64,000 nucleotides of DNA from the NCBI GenBank assembly GCA_001414345.1, contig LLCB01000275.1:1-64000 (forward strand), in the 5' to 3' direction. The stretch comes from Hymenoscyphus infarciens. Its lineage: Eukaryota > Ascomycota > Leotiomycetes > Helotiales > Helotiaceae. Position 1 is the stretch's first letter. Every line of letters begins with the position of its first letter. The notes beneath the pieces are model-generated. The model did no database searches, was not told the DNA's origin, and saw only the letters and a program-made list of their open reading frames with translations. The position numbers were made by a program, and so were the translations under genes. Below are positions 1 to 10,350 of this stretch, in pieces.

Positions 1-393
1 CCCCCCTTACCCCTGACCCCACCTCCCTCATTTTCCATTTCCTCATCGCTTGCTTGCTTGCATCTGTTTTTACGCCGTTCCACGCGGCGAAGTCAAAAGT
101 CTGCCAATTTATCCAATTTTCACCCTATCTCCGTCCTTGTTGCGTCGTAAGTGGAACAGGCACAGGACTTCACTCTCCGTAGGATGGCCCCACGGCTCGT
201 CCTCCATGCACCTTCTGGAGCAGAGCCGATCCAACGAGAAGCTCTCGTTACCCAGCATCCCTCCTTGTCATCAACCGCATCTTACCTCAGTAGAGGTAAT
301 CAGCTTTCTCTCTTCCCCTTCCTTACCCTAGCTACTTATGATCAGCTTGCCTGGAACGAGGCCCATTTCTCTCTCGTACCTTTCTCTCCGCCT

Positions 394-400
394 TATATAT
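394..400 (+). promoter_or_regulatory. Possible TATA element of the first gene
   Basis: A TATATAT run lies about 80 bases before the ATG at 476, inside a strongly CT-rich leader. Position and composition fit a fungal core promoter. Transcription start is not visible from sequence, so this is a guess. Confidence 0.3.
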
Positions 401-475
401 TGCTTTCCCACCCCCCATGTTGAGTTTTCTTGTACTTTGATTGATTTCACTATCGATGCCATTCCAAATGTCGAA

Positions 476-1602
476 ATGCTAAAGACTCGTTCGCATTCTG
501 TCTTGTCACAGCATTTGTTTTTGCTTCTTGTTCTATGTTCGTTTCTAGTCGGCAACGTTCTGGGGGACAAGAGAAACTGCTTCTTTCCCAATGGCAGTAA
601 AGCCGACTCGGATACGAATTGCAATGCCGGAGTGGACTCGGTCTGTTGTGGGAAGGGTTTCGTCTGTCTGGGAAATGGAGTTTGCATGGACAACTCAACA
701 ATCGTCGATGGGAAGATAGCAGGAACTCTCTGGAGAGGTTCCTGTACTGACTCCTCATGGAATTCGCCTCTCTGCCCGAAATACTGTAATCAACCATCCG
801 GACCTCTTCAAGGGAATCTTGGAAGTGGTCAAGCCCTGGGGAAGTGTCCAGGTTCGGACAACACATTCTTTTGTAAGCGCGATGGTATTATAAATACCTG
901 CGCGGATCCGGGTACTCAGTTTGTCATACAAGGTATGTTACACATGAAGATATATAAATTGTTTGCAAGGCCATTTTTCAGGGTCTAGATTGCTGATCAA
1001 TGTTCTCAGGACCAGCTATACCAGTTAGTACGATTCCGGTTGTCGACCAACCGGCTGTAGTTACTATCAGCGCTGCCGATGGAGGAAATGTCGTCGTCGT
1101 TTCGACAACAATAGCAGCCGCAACGGATTACACCTATACACCCACAGCCACAGCAGGAAAGTCAGCAGCACCGACCTCTACACCCACCGGATCATCATCA
1201 CCATCACCAATAACGGCCGAAGACCCCAAATCCTACGCCAGCCAACACGCCGTAGCCATAGGCCTCGGAGTAGGCGGCTCAGTAGCCTTCACCTCCCTCG
1301 TCATCCTCGCCCTCTGGATATTCTACAAACACCGCAACCCCCCCATGGAACTAGAAGAAGTCTACAAGGGGCCACCTCCCATTCGCCCAACCCGTCCAGA
1401 TGTAAACTCACCTTTCGATCACCGTGAAGTTGGCGATCCGATCGTCCTTGGGAAATATTCGCTGATCAAAAACGCTTCTGATAGGGACACACGTACGGGA
1501 GACTCGGATCCTCTAAATCTTCCACCAGTGCTGGATCCTATACTACTTCCGCCAGTTGATGTTCCTATTGGCACCGCTATGGGTTCGCCGAGATGGGTTT
1601 AA
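476..1602 (+). CDS. Secreted-then-anchored cysteine-rich single-pass membrane protein (mucin/Mid2-like architecture)
   Basis: Two exons, 476..932 and 1010..1602, joined across a 77-nt GTATGT...CAG intron that restores the frame (codon G|GA). The product is 349 residues. Residues 1-30 look like a signal peptide (LFLLLVLCSFLVG core). Residues about 31-150 hold roughly 14 cysteines, including the run DSVCCGKGFVCLGNGVC. A Ser/Thr/Pro-rich stalk follows (about 190-225), then one transmembrane helix at about 233-256 ending in the basic stop YKHRN, and a roughly 90-residue proline-rich cytoplasmic tail. The ATG at 476 was chosen because it starts the signal peptide; upstream in-frame codons lack one. 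This resembles fungal wall-stress sensor or WSC/Mid2-like layouts, but I recognise no named domain. A role in surface sensing is inference only. Confidence 0.8.
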
Positions 1603-2466
1603 GATTTCTGGGTTTTGGATATAACTTTACAGGATTTTGGTTGGGCATTGCACGGTTTTGCATAGGACTGGCTTGGATTGGGATGGGGCTAGTGTTTAGA
1701 TGGTAGTGATTGTTTTGATGACATAGATTTGCAAAGTTCCGGGTACACACCTGATGGCAATAAAATAAGTTTTAATCTATTTGGACTTCTTGTTGTGATA
1801 ACAGCCGTTGAAAGAGAAGTTTGTGAACAGCTTTCACTTTGAGTGCACGAAACCTCTATGAGAATTGAAATATTTCCCGAGAAGAGCTCGGGCTAATAAG
1901 TTCGCAATTATGCGAGATGCCCTGGGATTCAAATATAGAGTAAAGTGTGCGGGTATTTAAATAGTTGCCACGAAAAAGTGAGTAATAGCCTGTGCTATCT
2001 CTCATAGCGACAAGTTTTCCCATTGGTTGAACTGCCTTCCCGGAAATCTTTTCATCATCAATCAGAGTCCAAGAACAGAACAGAGCATTGTAGCTCAACC
2101 ACGTGACTAACCTCGAGCATACTGTTTCGCCAATCAAAAGCTTCATGCCAAGGATCCCGTATCAGGTTTTCTACGGCTGCCGGGTATCTGGAAAGACGCA
2201 AGCTTCAGGGTAAGCCAAAGCCCAAAGCCCAACAGCCCATCTCAGCTCTTACAACATCGCAAACAGCCGCAGAAACAAATACAACTCCTGCTGGCTATTC
2301 CTTTCCCTTTCGATCAGCGACCGGCGCTGCAATCGCTCACGACGAACACATCGCCTCGTCGCAACTCGCTCGCACAATTGCTCGCAGTAAGCAAGATTGC
2401 TAGCCGCAACCGCAACCGCAATCGCAACTCCACGACATAACCACAACCACAACCACAACCTTCGCA
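1603..2466. other. Intergenic region, no gene seen
   Basis: Holds the 3' flank of the upstream gene and the leader of the next one. The last 70 bases are rich in CAACCG/CAACCA repeats, as in fungal 5' UTRs. A 96-codon minus-strand reading frame at 1856-2146 has no recognisable feature and I do not call it. Confidence 0.5.
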
Positions 2467-3219
2467 ATGGGTGCAGAAGTCTCTGGCTTGGGCGCCTTCT
2501 TCATCGTCATCGCCGTCGTCGCCGTCATCTCCTGCGTCGGAATTCTCGTCTACACCCACCTCCGAGCGCGACGACTCGGCCTCCCAACCCCAACGCTCGC
2601 ATCCTACAACCCTTTCCAGAGTCACTCAGGTGGTTCGTTCAATTCAGGCGGAGGAGGCGGAGTCGGCGGATGGATCAAAAACAAATTCTCTGGTTTCAAG
2701 AACCGTAACAATCGCTCTGCGGGAGGAGCCTACGAGGAACCTCTGAGCAGCAATGTGCGTGGTCGAGCCAGCAATCGGGGATTTGGACCTCTAGATCCCG
2801 ACGATGCGTGGGATGCGAGGGTCGGCACGGAGGCAGATGCGTATGGACCTGGAGGCTATTATGAAGAGCAGGAATTGGGACTGCATGCTGATCATCATGC
2901 TTATATGGCACCTACGCCTGGGTTGGCGCCAGCGGGTTACGGGGATCCGCCTAGGGGGAGGAGTTTAAGTCGTGATGCGCCGGAACCATATATTGGGGGC
3001 ACGAGAGAGGGTCTTGATCGAAGATATGATGAGGAGATGGGGGTCAGACCTGCGGTTAATCCGTTTGATGATGCGGCCGAGTTGGGCGGGACGAGTTTGA
3101 GGGGCGTTAGTCCAAGGCCGATTGAGACCTCGATGGGTCACAAACCGAAGGATAGTACGTCGGGGCATAGTCCTACGGAACATACGGAGAGGAGGTCATT
3201 GTTTAGAGAGGAGATGTAG
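2467..3219 (+). CDS. Small single-pass membrane protein, unknown function
   Basis: One uninterrupted frame of 250 residues. The start context cgcaATGg is good. Residues about 8-30 (GAFFIVIAVVAVISCVGILVY) form one transmembrane helix near the N terminus, followed at once by a basic stop (HLRARRLGLPTP). The remainder is hydrophilic, with Gly-rich (GGGGGVGGW), Arg/Ser-rich and acidic stretches, and is probably disordered and cytoplasmic. The block RARRLGLP followed by a short S/P-rich stretch is a pattern I associate with a widespread but uncharacterised fungal family sometimes labelled acid-phosphatase-like. No phosphatase motif is visible here, so I would not carry that name over. Codon use matches its neighbours. 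Confidence 0.75.
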   Translation: MGAEVSGLGAFFIVIAVVAVISCVGILVYTHLRARRLGLPTPTLASYNPFQSHSGGSFNSGGGGGVGGWIKNKFSGFKNRNNRSAGGAYEEPLSSNVRGRASNRGFGPLDPDDAWDARVGTEADAYGPGGYYEEQELGLHADHHAYMAPTPGLAPAGYGDPPRGRSLSRDAPEPYIGGTREGLDRRYDEEMGVRPAVNPFDDAAELGGTSLRGVSPRPIETSMGHKPKDSTSGHSPTEHTERRSLFREEM

Positions 3220-3996
3220 GGGAAGGGTTACAAGAGGGGTCTAGAGGGGGGAGACAGTTGGATCATGACATATGGGATTAATCGGCGCAAAGGGATTCTG
3301 GTGGGGAAGTTTGCACACATTGTATATCAGTTTTAATGTCATCGTATGATGAGAGCGGGGGTGTTTTAACAAAAGAGAGGCATTTGATATTTGCTATCAG
3401 TATCTCTGATATCAATACTATTTCAACAGTCTCCCGAGACATCTTGACGGGTTGACGGGAGATCAACACCAGCCGCCATAGTTTGGATTCTAGATGTATG
3501 CAATCCGAGCATAACTACATGTCACAGAAACAGTTTGAATACTTAGCTACGATACCACCTTCGCCCCCTACATCATTCCTTTGCATCCACTGTTGTATTA
3601 CCTCCTTTCCATCCGTAACATCTGCTGTCAGACCGTTCCTACATATCTACGCATTTGCCCGCCAACTGTGCCTGCGTTACAAGACTAGGGCTGTCATTCC
3701 AACTTGGTGCCAACGTAACACAAAATATCATTCCGTCCATGTTGATGACGGCCCGAAGAGTGGAGCTGGCCATCCCCGAAGCCGTGATGGGGCCCGATGA
3801 GCGGACCATGATAGAACATGTGGGGGAAGCCGTTGGCTATCAAACTGCCCCGCAGGTTTCCCCCCTCTCGACCCTTCGTTGAGCTATTGACAGTTTCAAC
3901 GACTTTACCTACTTTCAATTCGCAATAACCACAAGAGCTACGAAGCAGAATATTTCAGGACCAAGCCAATAACCAACAGACAGTCAACACAGCAAG
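3220..3996. other. Intergenic region, no gene seen
   Basis: No frame with recognisable features. The 3' part (3850-3996) is a C/A-rich leader for the inositol monophosphatase gene. Overlapping open frames at 3483-3918 lack conserved content and have no supporting splice pattern. Confidence 0.45.
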
Positions 3997-4982
3997 ATGG
4001 CAGACATCAACCTCCAAGAGATCCAAGATCTCCTCATCAGTATCGCCCAAGAAGCGGGGAAAATGATGCTCTCCGCAACCCCCTCCCACCTCAACTCGGG
4101 CACAAAAAAGAATTGTATTTCCCCCTCCTCATTCCCTCCTCTCTACCCTCTCTCTCCCCATCCCAGTTTCTTTTCCCATTCCAAATCCAAGAACTAACAA
4201 CCACCCAAGCTGCAGACCTAGTAACCGAAACCGATCGCGCCGTCGAAACAATGGTCTCCTCCCGCCTCTCAACCTCCTACCCCTCCTACGCATTCATCGG
4301 CGAAGAAACCTACGTCGCAGGCTCAACCGAGTTAACAAACGTCCCAACCTTCATCGTCGACCCCATCGATGGAACGACGAATTTCGTGCATACATTCCCC
4401 GCATTCTGCATCTCCCTCGGCTTCACAGTAAACAAAATCCCTAGCGTGGGAGTAATCTACAACCCCTTCCTCGACGAGTTATACACGGGAATTTTGGGAA
4501 AAGGATCTTTCGTGACTTATAAGAATGGAGAGAAGTTAAAACTACCTTTACGACAGGAACCAGAATCGTTAAAGGATCTAAGTACCTGTCTTATAGGCGC
4601 TGAATGGGGTTCCGACCGCAGCGGTCCCAATTTCGCCCTCAAATCAAAAGTCTTCACCAAGCTCGCTGCCGCGAAAGAGGACGGCGGTGCGATGGTTCAC
4701 TCGTTGAGGTGTTTAGGGAGTGCAGCATTGAATTTGGCGTATGTGGCTAGTGGACAACAGGATGTTTTCTGGGAGGGGGGTTGTTGGGCTTGGGATGTTG
4801 CTGCGGGGTGGTGTATACTCAAAGAAGCCGGGGGGGTTATGGTTAGTGGGAATCCGGGGGATTGGGAACCGAGGGTTGATGGGAGGGTGTACTTGGCTGT
4901 TAGGGGGGCTACGGAGGAGGGGCAGAAGGGGATTATTGAGGAGTTTTGGGGGGTTGTTGGGGAGGGGAGGTTGGATTATTAG
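3997..4982 (+). CDS. Inositol monophosphatase family protein
   Basis: Exons 3997..4114 and 4210..4982 give 296 residues, the usual family length. Mg-dependent hydrolysis of inositol-1-phosphate (or a related sugar phosphate) is expected, in the cytosol. Visible motifs are GEE at 70-72, the metal-binding DPIDGTTNF at 90-98, and the second acidic site WDVAAG at 234-239. The intron starts GTATTT. I chose the acceptor AAG at 4209 because it recreates the conserved SADLVTETD stretch. A CAG acceptor at 4215 is also in frame but would delete two residues and change that motif. Some fungal members of this family sit in quinate clusters (qutG); no quinate gene is present here, so a housekeeping inositol/PI role is more likely. 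Confidence 0.88.
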
Positions 4983-6908
4983 GGTGGGGTGGTATGCTGT
5001 GTGGGAATGGGATGTAATGTGATGTAGATGAGAGGAGTTGAAATATGAGGCAGGAAAGCCGCAACACAGGTGCTTCAATGCTTGAGGCAGGAGCTAAATG
5101 ATAGACAGCTCAAAACTTTCATCAGATAGAAACTACTTTCAAATTCCCTCGTTCAAGCTTCCTTTACAAGACCGCTGCAAAGACTAGAACACACTTCCAT
5201 TTCAACTTAAGATTCAACTTCCCAAACCCGCAAGCCAAGTATGTACTACTGTCAAAAAACATTCGGGGAGCTCGAATTCGACAGTAGTTTCGTAATTCCT
5301 TATTAGCTAACGACTCAAATTCCTCGCGGTTTTCTCTTTCTGTGCTGTGGAGGAGTTAAATGAGTTTGTGGGTGGTGTTAGGTGGGTGAGTTGGTTTCTT
5401 TATGAGCGGTTTGGTTTGTTTGTTTTTGTTAACTTGGATGTTTTGAATTATTTGTACACACTAGGTTTTATTTACAAAAGAATTGAAGAGAGATTAATTT
5501 GTCTGTGTTAGGGGTACGAGTTCGTCTCGTGTTTAAGAAAAATGTAGAGCATGATAATTGTTATGCGTGTACCTTTTGAGCTGATAGGATTTTAGGAGAG
5601 GGGTGCGGCAATTGAATTTAACTGAGATTTACTCGAAAGAATACCATTCTTGCTAGATATTTCGTCTTACTATAATCATTCCATTGCGTTCTCCTAAAAT
5701 TCTAGGATAATTTGCATAAAGGATTTCCTTGGTGATAATTCGGCAGCATAAGAAGGTTTAAATGCCTGTTTAAACCAAAGAATATAGATTTTCATTTATG
5801 CGAACCAGAAAATCATCCTCAATAAATTGCACTGTGGTAAACTTTGGAAAGTAACTTGTCAGGCCTTGTGGTTGATTCTTTGCAGGATCCGGTACAAATG
5901 CTTTCGTGATTGAATGAAAGATACTTTCTTAGGGTATTTTTACACAAGAGTCCATGAATCGGAGGCAAAAGAAGTTTTGAGCGCACGTTTTTGGAATGAG
6001 CGGTAGCTTTTGCTGGTTCTGTTGAGTTTGGGTGGGAGTTGGTAGTGTATGTCATATTCAAGGTCGGAAAAAACTTCTAAAAGTAAAGTGGCTACTATAA
6101 ATGAAGATCTGCCATCTGTTACCTACTCTAACACAACGCGATTCTCCAATCAACACACTCGTTTCATGGAGAACTAGCGTGCTAGAGTTCTCTCCCCGTT
6201 TATGACAAAAGTTTTGAAGATGCTGGATTTTTCTTTCGATCAGGCTGAGCTTCCGCGTGAACGTGGTTGAAAGGGGGTACACTAAGTTTATGGAATATGT
6301 ATTCGAAAGTAGAGTTGTTTTCGACAATAAAACTCCACCTATAGCGCTCCGATTAGCTGTCTTACACAGAAGCATTCAGCAAGTGAGAATCGGAGTGGCA
6401 TAATTGTCCGCAATGAGACATTCCTATGGAGCTACAGTTACCTCTATGGTCGAGAGCCATTCAATGTATCGCGCTTTCTTAGGGTCTGTAGTTAAAGTTT
6501 CAAGAGGAGAGAAAGTATTAAGTTTATACACATAATTAATAATGGCGATCTTCGAGCCAGAAACAGGTGGAATAGTTTCCTCAGCGCTCCTAGGGATTTG
6601 TAACCTGGGGTGCGAAAAAGAAAAGAAAGAGGTTAGGTTAGTAAATCTATATATATAGTAATTAACGCTTTCCTAATTAGAAAAGGTTATTTAAGAGGTG
6701 TATTATAGAATAAAGGTAGGTTAGACAAAGGATTATCTAATAATCCCTACTATTTAAGTAAGAAGTATAGTATTTAAAGCCTTATACTCTCCTCTATAGT
6801 TCTAGGGAATTAAGCATCTATTTTAACTTTACTTTACTTATCCTATGCTCTTGATATAGCTTCTATAATCGCTATATTTATATATGTCTCAAATCTATTA
6901 GACTAACT
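4983..6908. other. Long intergenic region, AT-rich at its right end
   Basis: From 4983 to about 6610 composition is ordinary and no convincing gene is seen. Short frames on the minus strand at 5819-6061 and 6058-6375 have no recognisable domain. From about 6610 to 6908 the sequence becomes AT- and TpA-rich with few C or G. It lies immediately left of the hAT-like element and may be the lost 3' end of the interrupted bZIP gene plus flank, altered by RIP. Confidence 0.45.
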
Positions 6909-6916
6909 AGAGCCGG

Positions 6917-7835
6917 CAGTGTTTTGGGTTTCCCCGCCTAATCTGTTATCCTATCCTACCTTAATAATCCTTCTCCTTCTTACCTCTATTTTAAGGCTAT
7001 CCCGCCTAATCCTATCCTAATATATCACTTCTCCTAGCTACTCTAATCCTATTCTAAAATTTGTTCTATCTATCCTTTCCTATCTAAGGTATTAGAGTAG
7101 CCTTTCCTAGCCTATAAGAGAGGCTAGGCAGGGTATATACTAGCCTTAAATATAGTGGATTTAGTAGAAGTAGTACTATCTAAGAAAAGTATATAATATT
7201 AGTCTCTAATCAGTACCTAAAAACAGAGGTTTTACTATAGTAATTCAAGTACCTAGTAGAGCACTTAATTTAGTACCGTTTACTCTAATAGACGTAAGCC
7301 CTTATATTTAAGCCTTAACTAGTTTCTTATTATTTATTATCCTAATTATTACTAATATAAGCTACTCTTTTTTCCGCAGACGTCTTAGCCTAGCTAGCAT
7401 CTAAACACCTACTCCCTCTTAGTCTACTCTCTCTTAGTCTACCCCTTCTTAATCTATCTCTTTGCCTTCTTAATCGTTTAAGGTAATTATTATTAATAAT
7501 AGCGAATCCGACCTTATAATAGCAGTAGGATAAAGAGAATTAGGTTATTTTTAATACTTCTTAAATTAGTCTATAATATTAGTACTTTTTATTACTTTTT
7601 ACTTATTTTAATACTTTTTACTTCCTATTCTATTCTATCCTCTCTAGCACCTCTCCTTACCTAGCCCCCTCTTTTAGTCTTCCTTGCCTCTCCTATCCTA
7701 ATTTAGTATCTCTCCTATCTAATTTAGCCTAGCCTATAAGTGAAATTAGCCTATCCTCTCCTTTCCTAATAGAGAGGGGTAGCCTATCCTCTCTAGAGTG
7801 CCAGGCTGACTAAGGCGGGGAAAGCCAAAACACTG
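6917..7835. mobile_element. hAT-like non-autonomous DNA transposon (MITE-sized), 919 bp
   Basis: The left end (6917-6939) and the reverse complement of the right end (7813-7835) match at 22 of 23 positions. Both start CAGTGTTTTGG, differ once, and continue TTTCCCCGCCT. The element is flanked by a perfect 8-bp direct duplication AGAGCCGG at 6909-6916 and 7836-7843. Terminal CAGTG and an 8-bp target duplication are hallmarks of the hAT superfamily. The interior is AT-rich with no coding frame, so it is either a non-autonomous element or a RIP-erased remnant. It interrupts the bZIP-DUF3425 gene on the minus strand. Terminal repeats this well matched, with an unmutated duplication, suggest an insertion not very old relative to RIP, or protection of the C-rich termini. 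Confidence 0.85.
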
Positions 7836-8859
7836 AGAGCCGGTGTCGTCGCCGCCCATGCAATTGCTCTCGCGCGAAGAATCGGGAAAGGTATTAAGTC
7901 TAGAAATGCATGATGCGAAAAGAGTATCTGGGGAAGTGTAGGCTGGAGATGTGCGGGGAAAGAAGGGTTTTGCGCGGAGGCGAGAAGCTGGCTGGGGTGA
8001 TCTGATGGGCTGGTTGGACGATAGAAGGGCGAGTCGAAGTAGGGTGTCATTACACTTTCGAGTTTTATGTCGAGACAGCGGGAGTTGTAGAGAATAGCTG
8101 TGAGGAGGGAGAGGTGTGGGTTTCGGAGAAGATTGAGGTATGGATCAGGCATCGCAAAATGTGAGGTTTGGGCGTTTGGTACCAGAGCTTGGGTCAAAGA
8201 TGAGAATATGCTTGAGTCTGATATTTGGAAAAAGACTCCTGGTGGGTCATCCACTACGCTCAACTCGCTAGCGATTCTCGGAGTTTCTCTTGATAGTGAA
8301 GTATCAAGACAAGAACTGGCCACGGTGACATCTTCAGGTGTGAAACTGACACTCGATCCGATGGGATCCATGGCCGCGAGAAAGGCATAAGAGCACGATA
8401 ACAGTGCAATAATGTCATTGGAATGCAACTTTTCGGTGTGTGACTCTGGTGTCTGCTGAGAAACCTCTAATAGGGGGCTGCTTTCGTACAATGAAGGCTG
8501 GGCTAAAGTTTGGTCATCGAGCAAGTTTAGCTCGATATTTGGAAACCCTAAGATAGGTGGGGTCGACGGAACAATCGAGGGACTTTCATCTGATCCCGGC
8601 GAGAGACAATTTGGAGGCTTAGGGACAAGTTTTCTTTTCGTTGTAAGTCCTAGGTTGGCGGGTTTTGATTTCATCTCCTCTACACTGGCACTCTTCTTTT
8701 GACCTATCAATAGCATTAGAGATTACACGGAGCGACTAGACCCAGTTGATACTCACGATATATCCTAGAAGCTATTCGATTCTGTTGTTTCCGAGCCTCG
8801 GTCATAACTCGTTTGTGTCGGACTTTGGCGCTAATTTCCGGATGACCTGGAGTGTTCAT
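7836..8859 (-). pseudogene. bZIP transcription factor with DUF3425 domain, 3' end disrupted by the hAT-like element
   Basis: Exon 1 runs 8859 down to 8757, exon 2 from 8703. The 53-nt intron GTGAGT...TAG (8704-8756) joins cleanly as C|GT. The ATG at 8859 begins 10 residues before the basic region. That region has the bZIP signature in RKQQNRIASRIYR (N-x7-R), followed by QKKSASVEE, but a leucine zipper is not obvious. Near the C terminus, FSHHAFLDLIPFPILRARA matches the typical DUF3425 ending of fungal bZIP regulators, in which roughly 50 more residues usually follow. Here the frame enters the transposon's inverted repeat at 7835 and stops at 7793-7795 inside it. The native gene is therefore truncated, and its remaining 3' segment, if present, lies left of 6909 and is heavily AT-shifted. 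A truncated protein could still be made. It is divergent with the NmrA-like gene. Confidence 0.75.
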
Positions 8860-9293
8860 TTTTACTACTGTTATGAGCTTCTTTATAGAATGGCACATGT
8901 AAACGTAAAGATGATATTTTCTCAGAGTATGTTTACTGGAGGATGGCAAACGTAAAAAGGGGGATGATGATAGGTAGCAATATGAGGGATGACGGGTTTG
9001 AGCCAATCAACGTAAAATTTAGTGGCTGACGCAAAAAGAGCCAATCAGTTTCTCCTTGCGTATCCAATCTAACCGAAAAAACCGTCGTCAGCCATCATCC
9101 ATCGTTTATTACACCATTATGAATGCTTCAGCGATGTAGTCCTAGATCTACGAAATCATGGAGACTCACCGAGAGAATGTATATATAAGGGCTATACCCG
9201 AAGAAGCTGTTGAGCACGACAACGGACTCGCAATCAGGCCAATACTTCCACCATCCCCACCCATCACTCAAACAGCTCGTTATCACCACCAAA
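8860..9293. other. Divergent promoter region between bZIP and NmrA-like genes
   Basis: A 434-bp spacer separates two oppositely oriented genes. It includes a TATATATAAG box for the rightward gene. CCAAT-type motifs (gagCCAATCA) occur at about 9000 and 9040. No coding content is seen. Confidence 0.4.
9180..9189 (+). promoter_or_regulatory. TATA box upstream of the NmrA-like gene
   Basis: TATATATAAG lies 105-114 bases before the ATG at 9294, with a CA-rich leader in between. Position and sequence fit a fungal TATA element. No experimental start site is visible. Confidence 0.4.
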
Positions 9294-10234
9294 ATGGGCT
9301 CTCAAATCAAGAAAACCATCGTTGTCATTGGTGCAACTGGAAACCAGGGCGGCTCAGTCGCACGAACATTCCTCGAACTTCCCAACTGGCACGTTAGATG
9401 CCTTACCCGCAACCCATCATCGGAAGCTTCCCAAGCTCTTAAAATCATCGGGGCTGAGATTGTCAAAGGCTATCTGTGGCATTCGAAGGAGCCCACGCTA
9501 TCTTTCTCAACACCGACTTCTTTGAAGTTTACCAAGCTGAATCTGCGAAGGGCGATCCGGAAAGAGCTAGTCAGATGGCTTTCGACTCGGACTGTACTGC
9601 CGGCAAAAATGCTATCCTTGCCGCAGCAAATGTAGCCTCCTTGGAGCGCCTTGTATACAGCTCCTTCGGCCCAATCAAAGAATTTTCCAAGGGAATATAT
9701 TCAAAATGCAACCATTGGAATTCTAAGGTTGCCGTCTCCAAGTTCATCGAGCAAGAGCAACCTGTGCTAGCAAAGAAAACATCATACATCTACATGGGAT
9801 GCTACATGTGGCATCCACTTCTCAACCCGAAAGTCAACCCGGTCAGCGGAAGAGGCGAAATGATGACTATCCCCGGCCCAAAAGAGATCCGTATTCCCAT
9901 GATTGACCCAAAATCTAGCACGGGTCATTTTGTTAGGAGTTTGGTGCAAGATGAGATTGCTGGTGTGAATTTGCTAGCTTACGGAAGTTACTTGGCCTTT
10001 GGAGACATTGTCGATACATGGTCAAAAGTCACTGGGATGGAGGCTGGATCTGTGGAGGTGCCCATGGAGGTTTTCCAAGCGAAAACGAAAATTCCTTCCG
10101 AGTACTTGGATGCGATGGGATTTGTCATAGAGTTTGGGTATGGTGCGGGGATTGAGGGCCTCATTAAGCCCGATCAGTTGAAAAACAAGGTCAAGTCAAT
10201 TTCCTACGAGGAGTGGCTGAAGGAACAAAAGTGA
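9294..10234 (+). pseudogene. NmrA-like NAD(P)-binding protein, frame broken at about 9470
   Basis: The ATG at 9294 opens an N-terminal Rossmann motif, VVIGATGNQGGSVA, followed by WHVRCLTRNPSSEAS. The frame then runs off. The rest of the family fold continues in another frame from AFEGAHAIFLNTDFF (about 9479) to the stop at 10234. The NmrA family normally carries about 10-14 residues between the two blocks (…GDLxDxxSLxxAFEGAHAIF). Here only GYLW remains before AFEG, so the simplest reading is a small deletion of 3n+1 bases. No intron with plausible splice sites repairs the frame. NmrA-like proteins are redox-sensing regulators or atypical reductases. Without an assembly error, this copy would make a truncated protein. 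An internal start could in theory give a Rossmann-less C-terminal fragment. Confidence 0.7.
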
Positions 10235-10350
10235 AAGCATTCCGATAAGGCAGAGGAGCAGTTGGGGGACAGACCGACTGTTGATTCCAGAATTCCTCTT
10301 ATCCGGAGCCATGGGAAAATAGTTGAACATTGAAACGTGTTTGGTTACTC

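Noticed and set aside
1856..2146. 96-codon minus-strand frame
   Set aside because: No recognisable content. It lies in the leader/intergenic DNA of flanking genes.
6058..6375. 105-codon minus-strand frame in the 5-6.6 kb gap
   Set aside because: No domain, signal or membrane segment, no splice partners, and composition like its non-coding surroundings.
8100..8390. Plus-strand frame of 96 codons
   Set aside because: Shadow of the bZIP-DUF3425 exon on the other strand.
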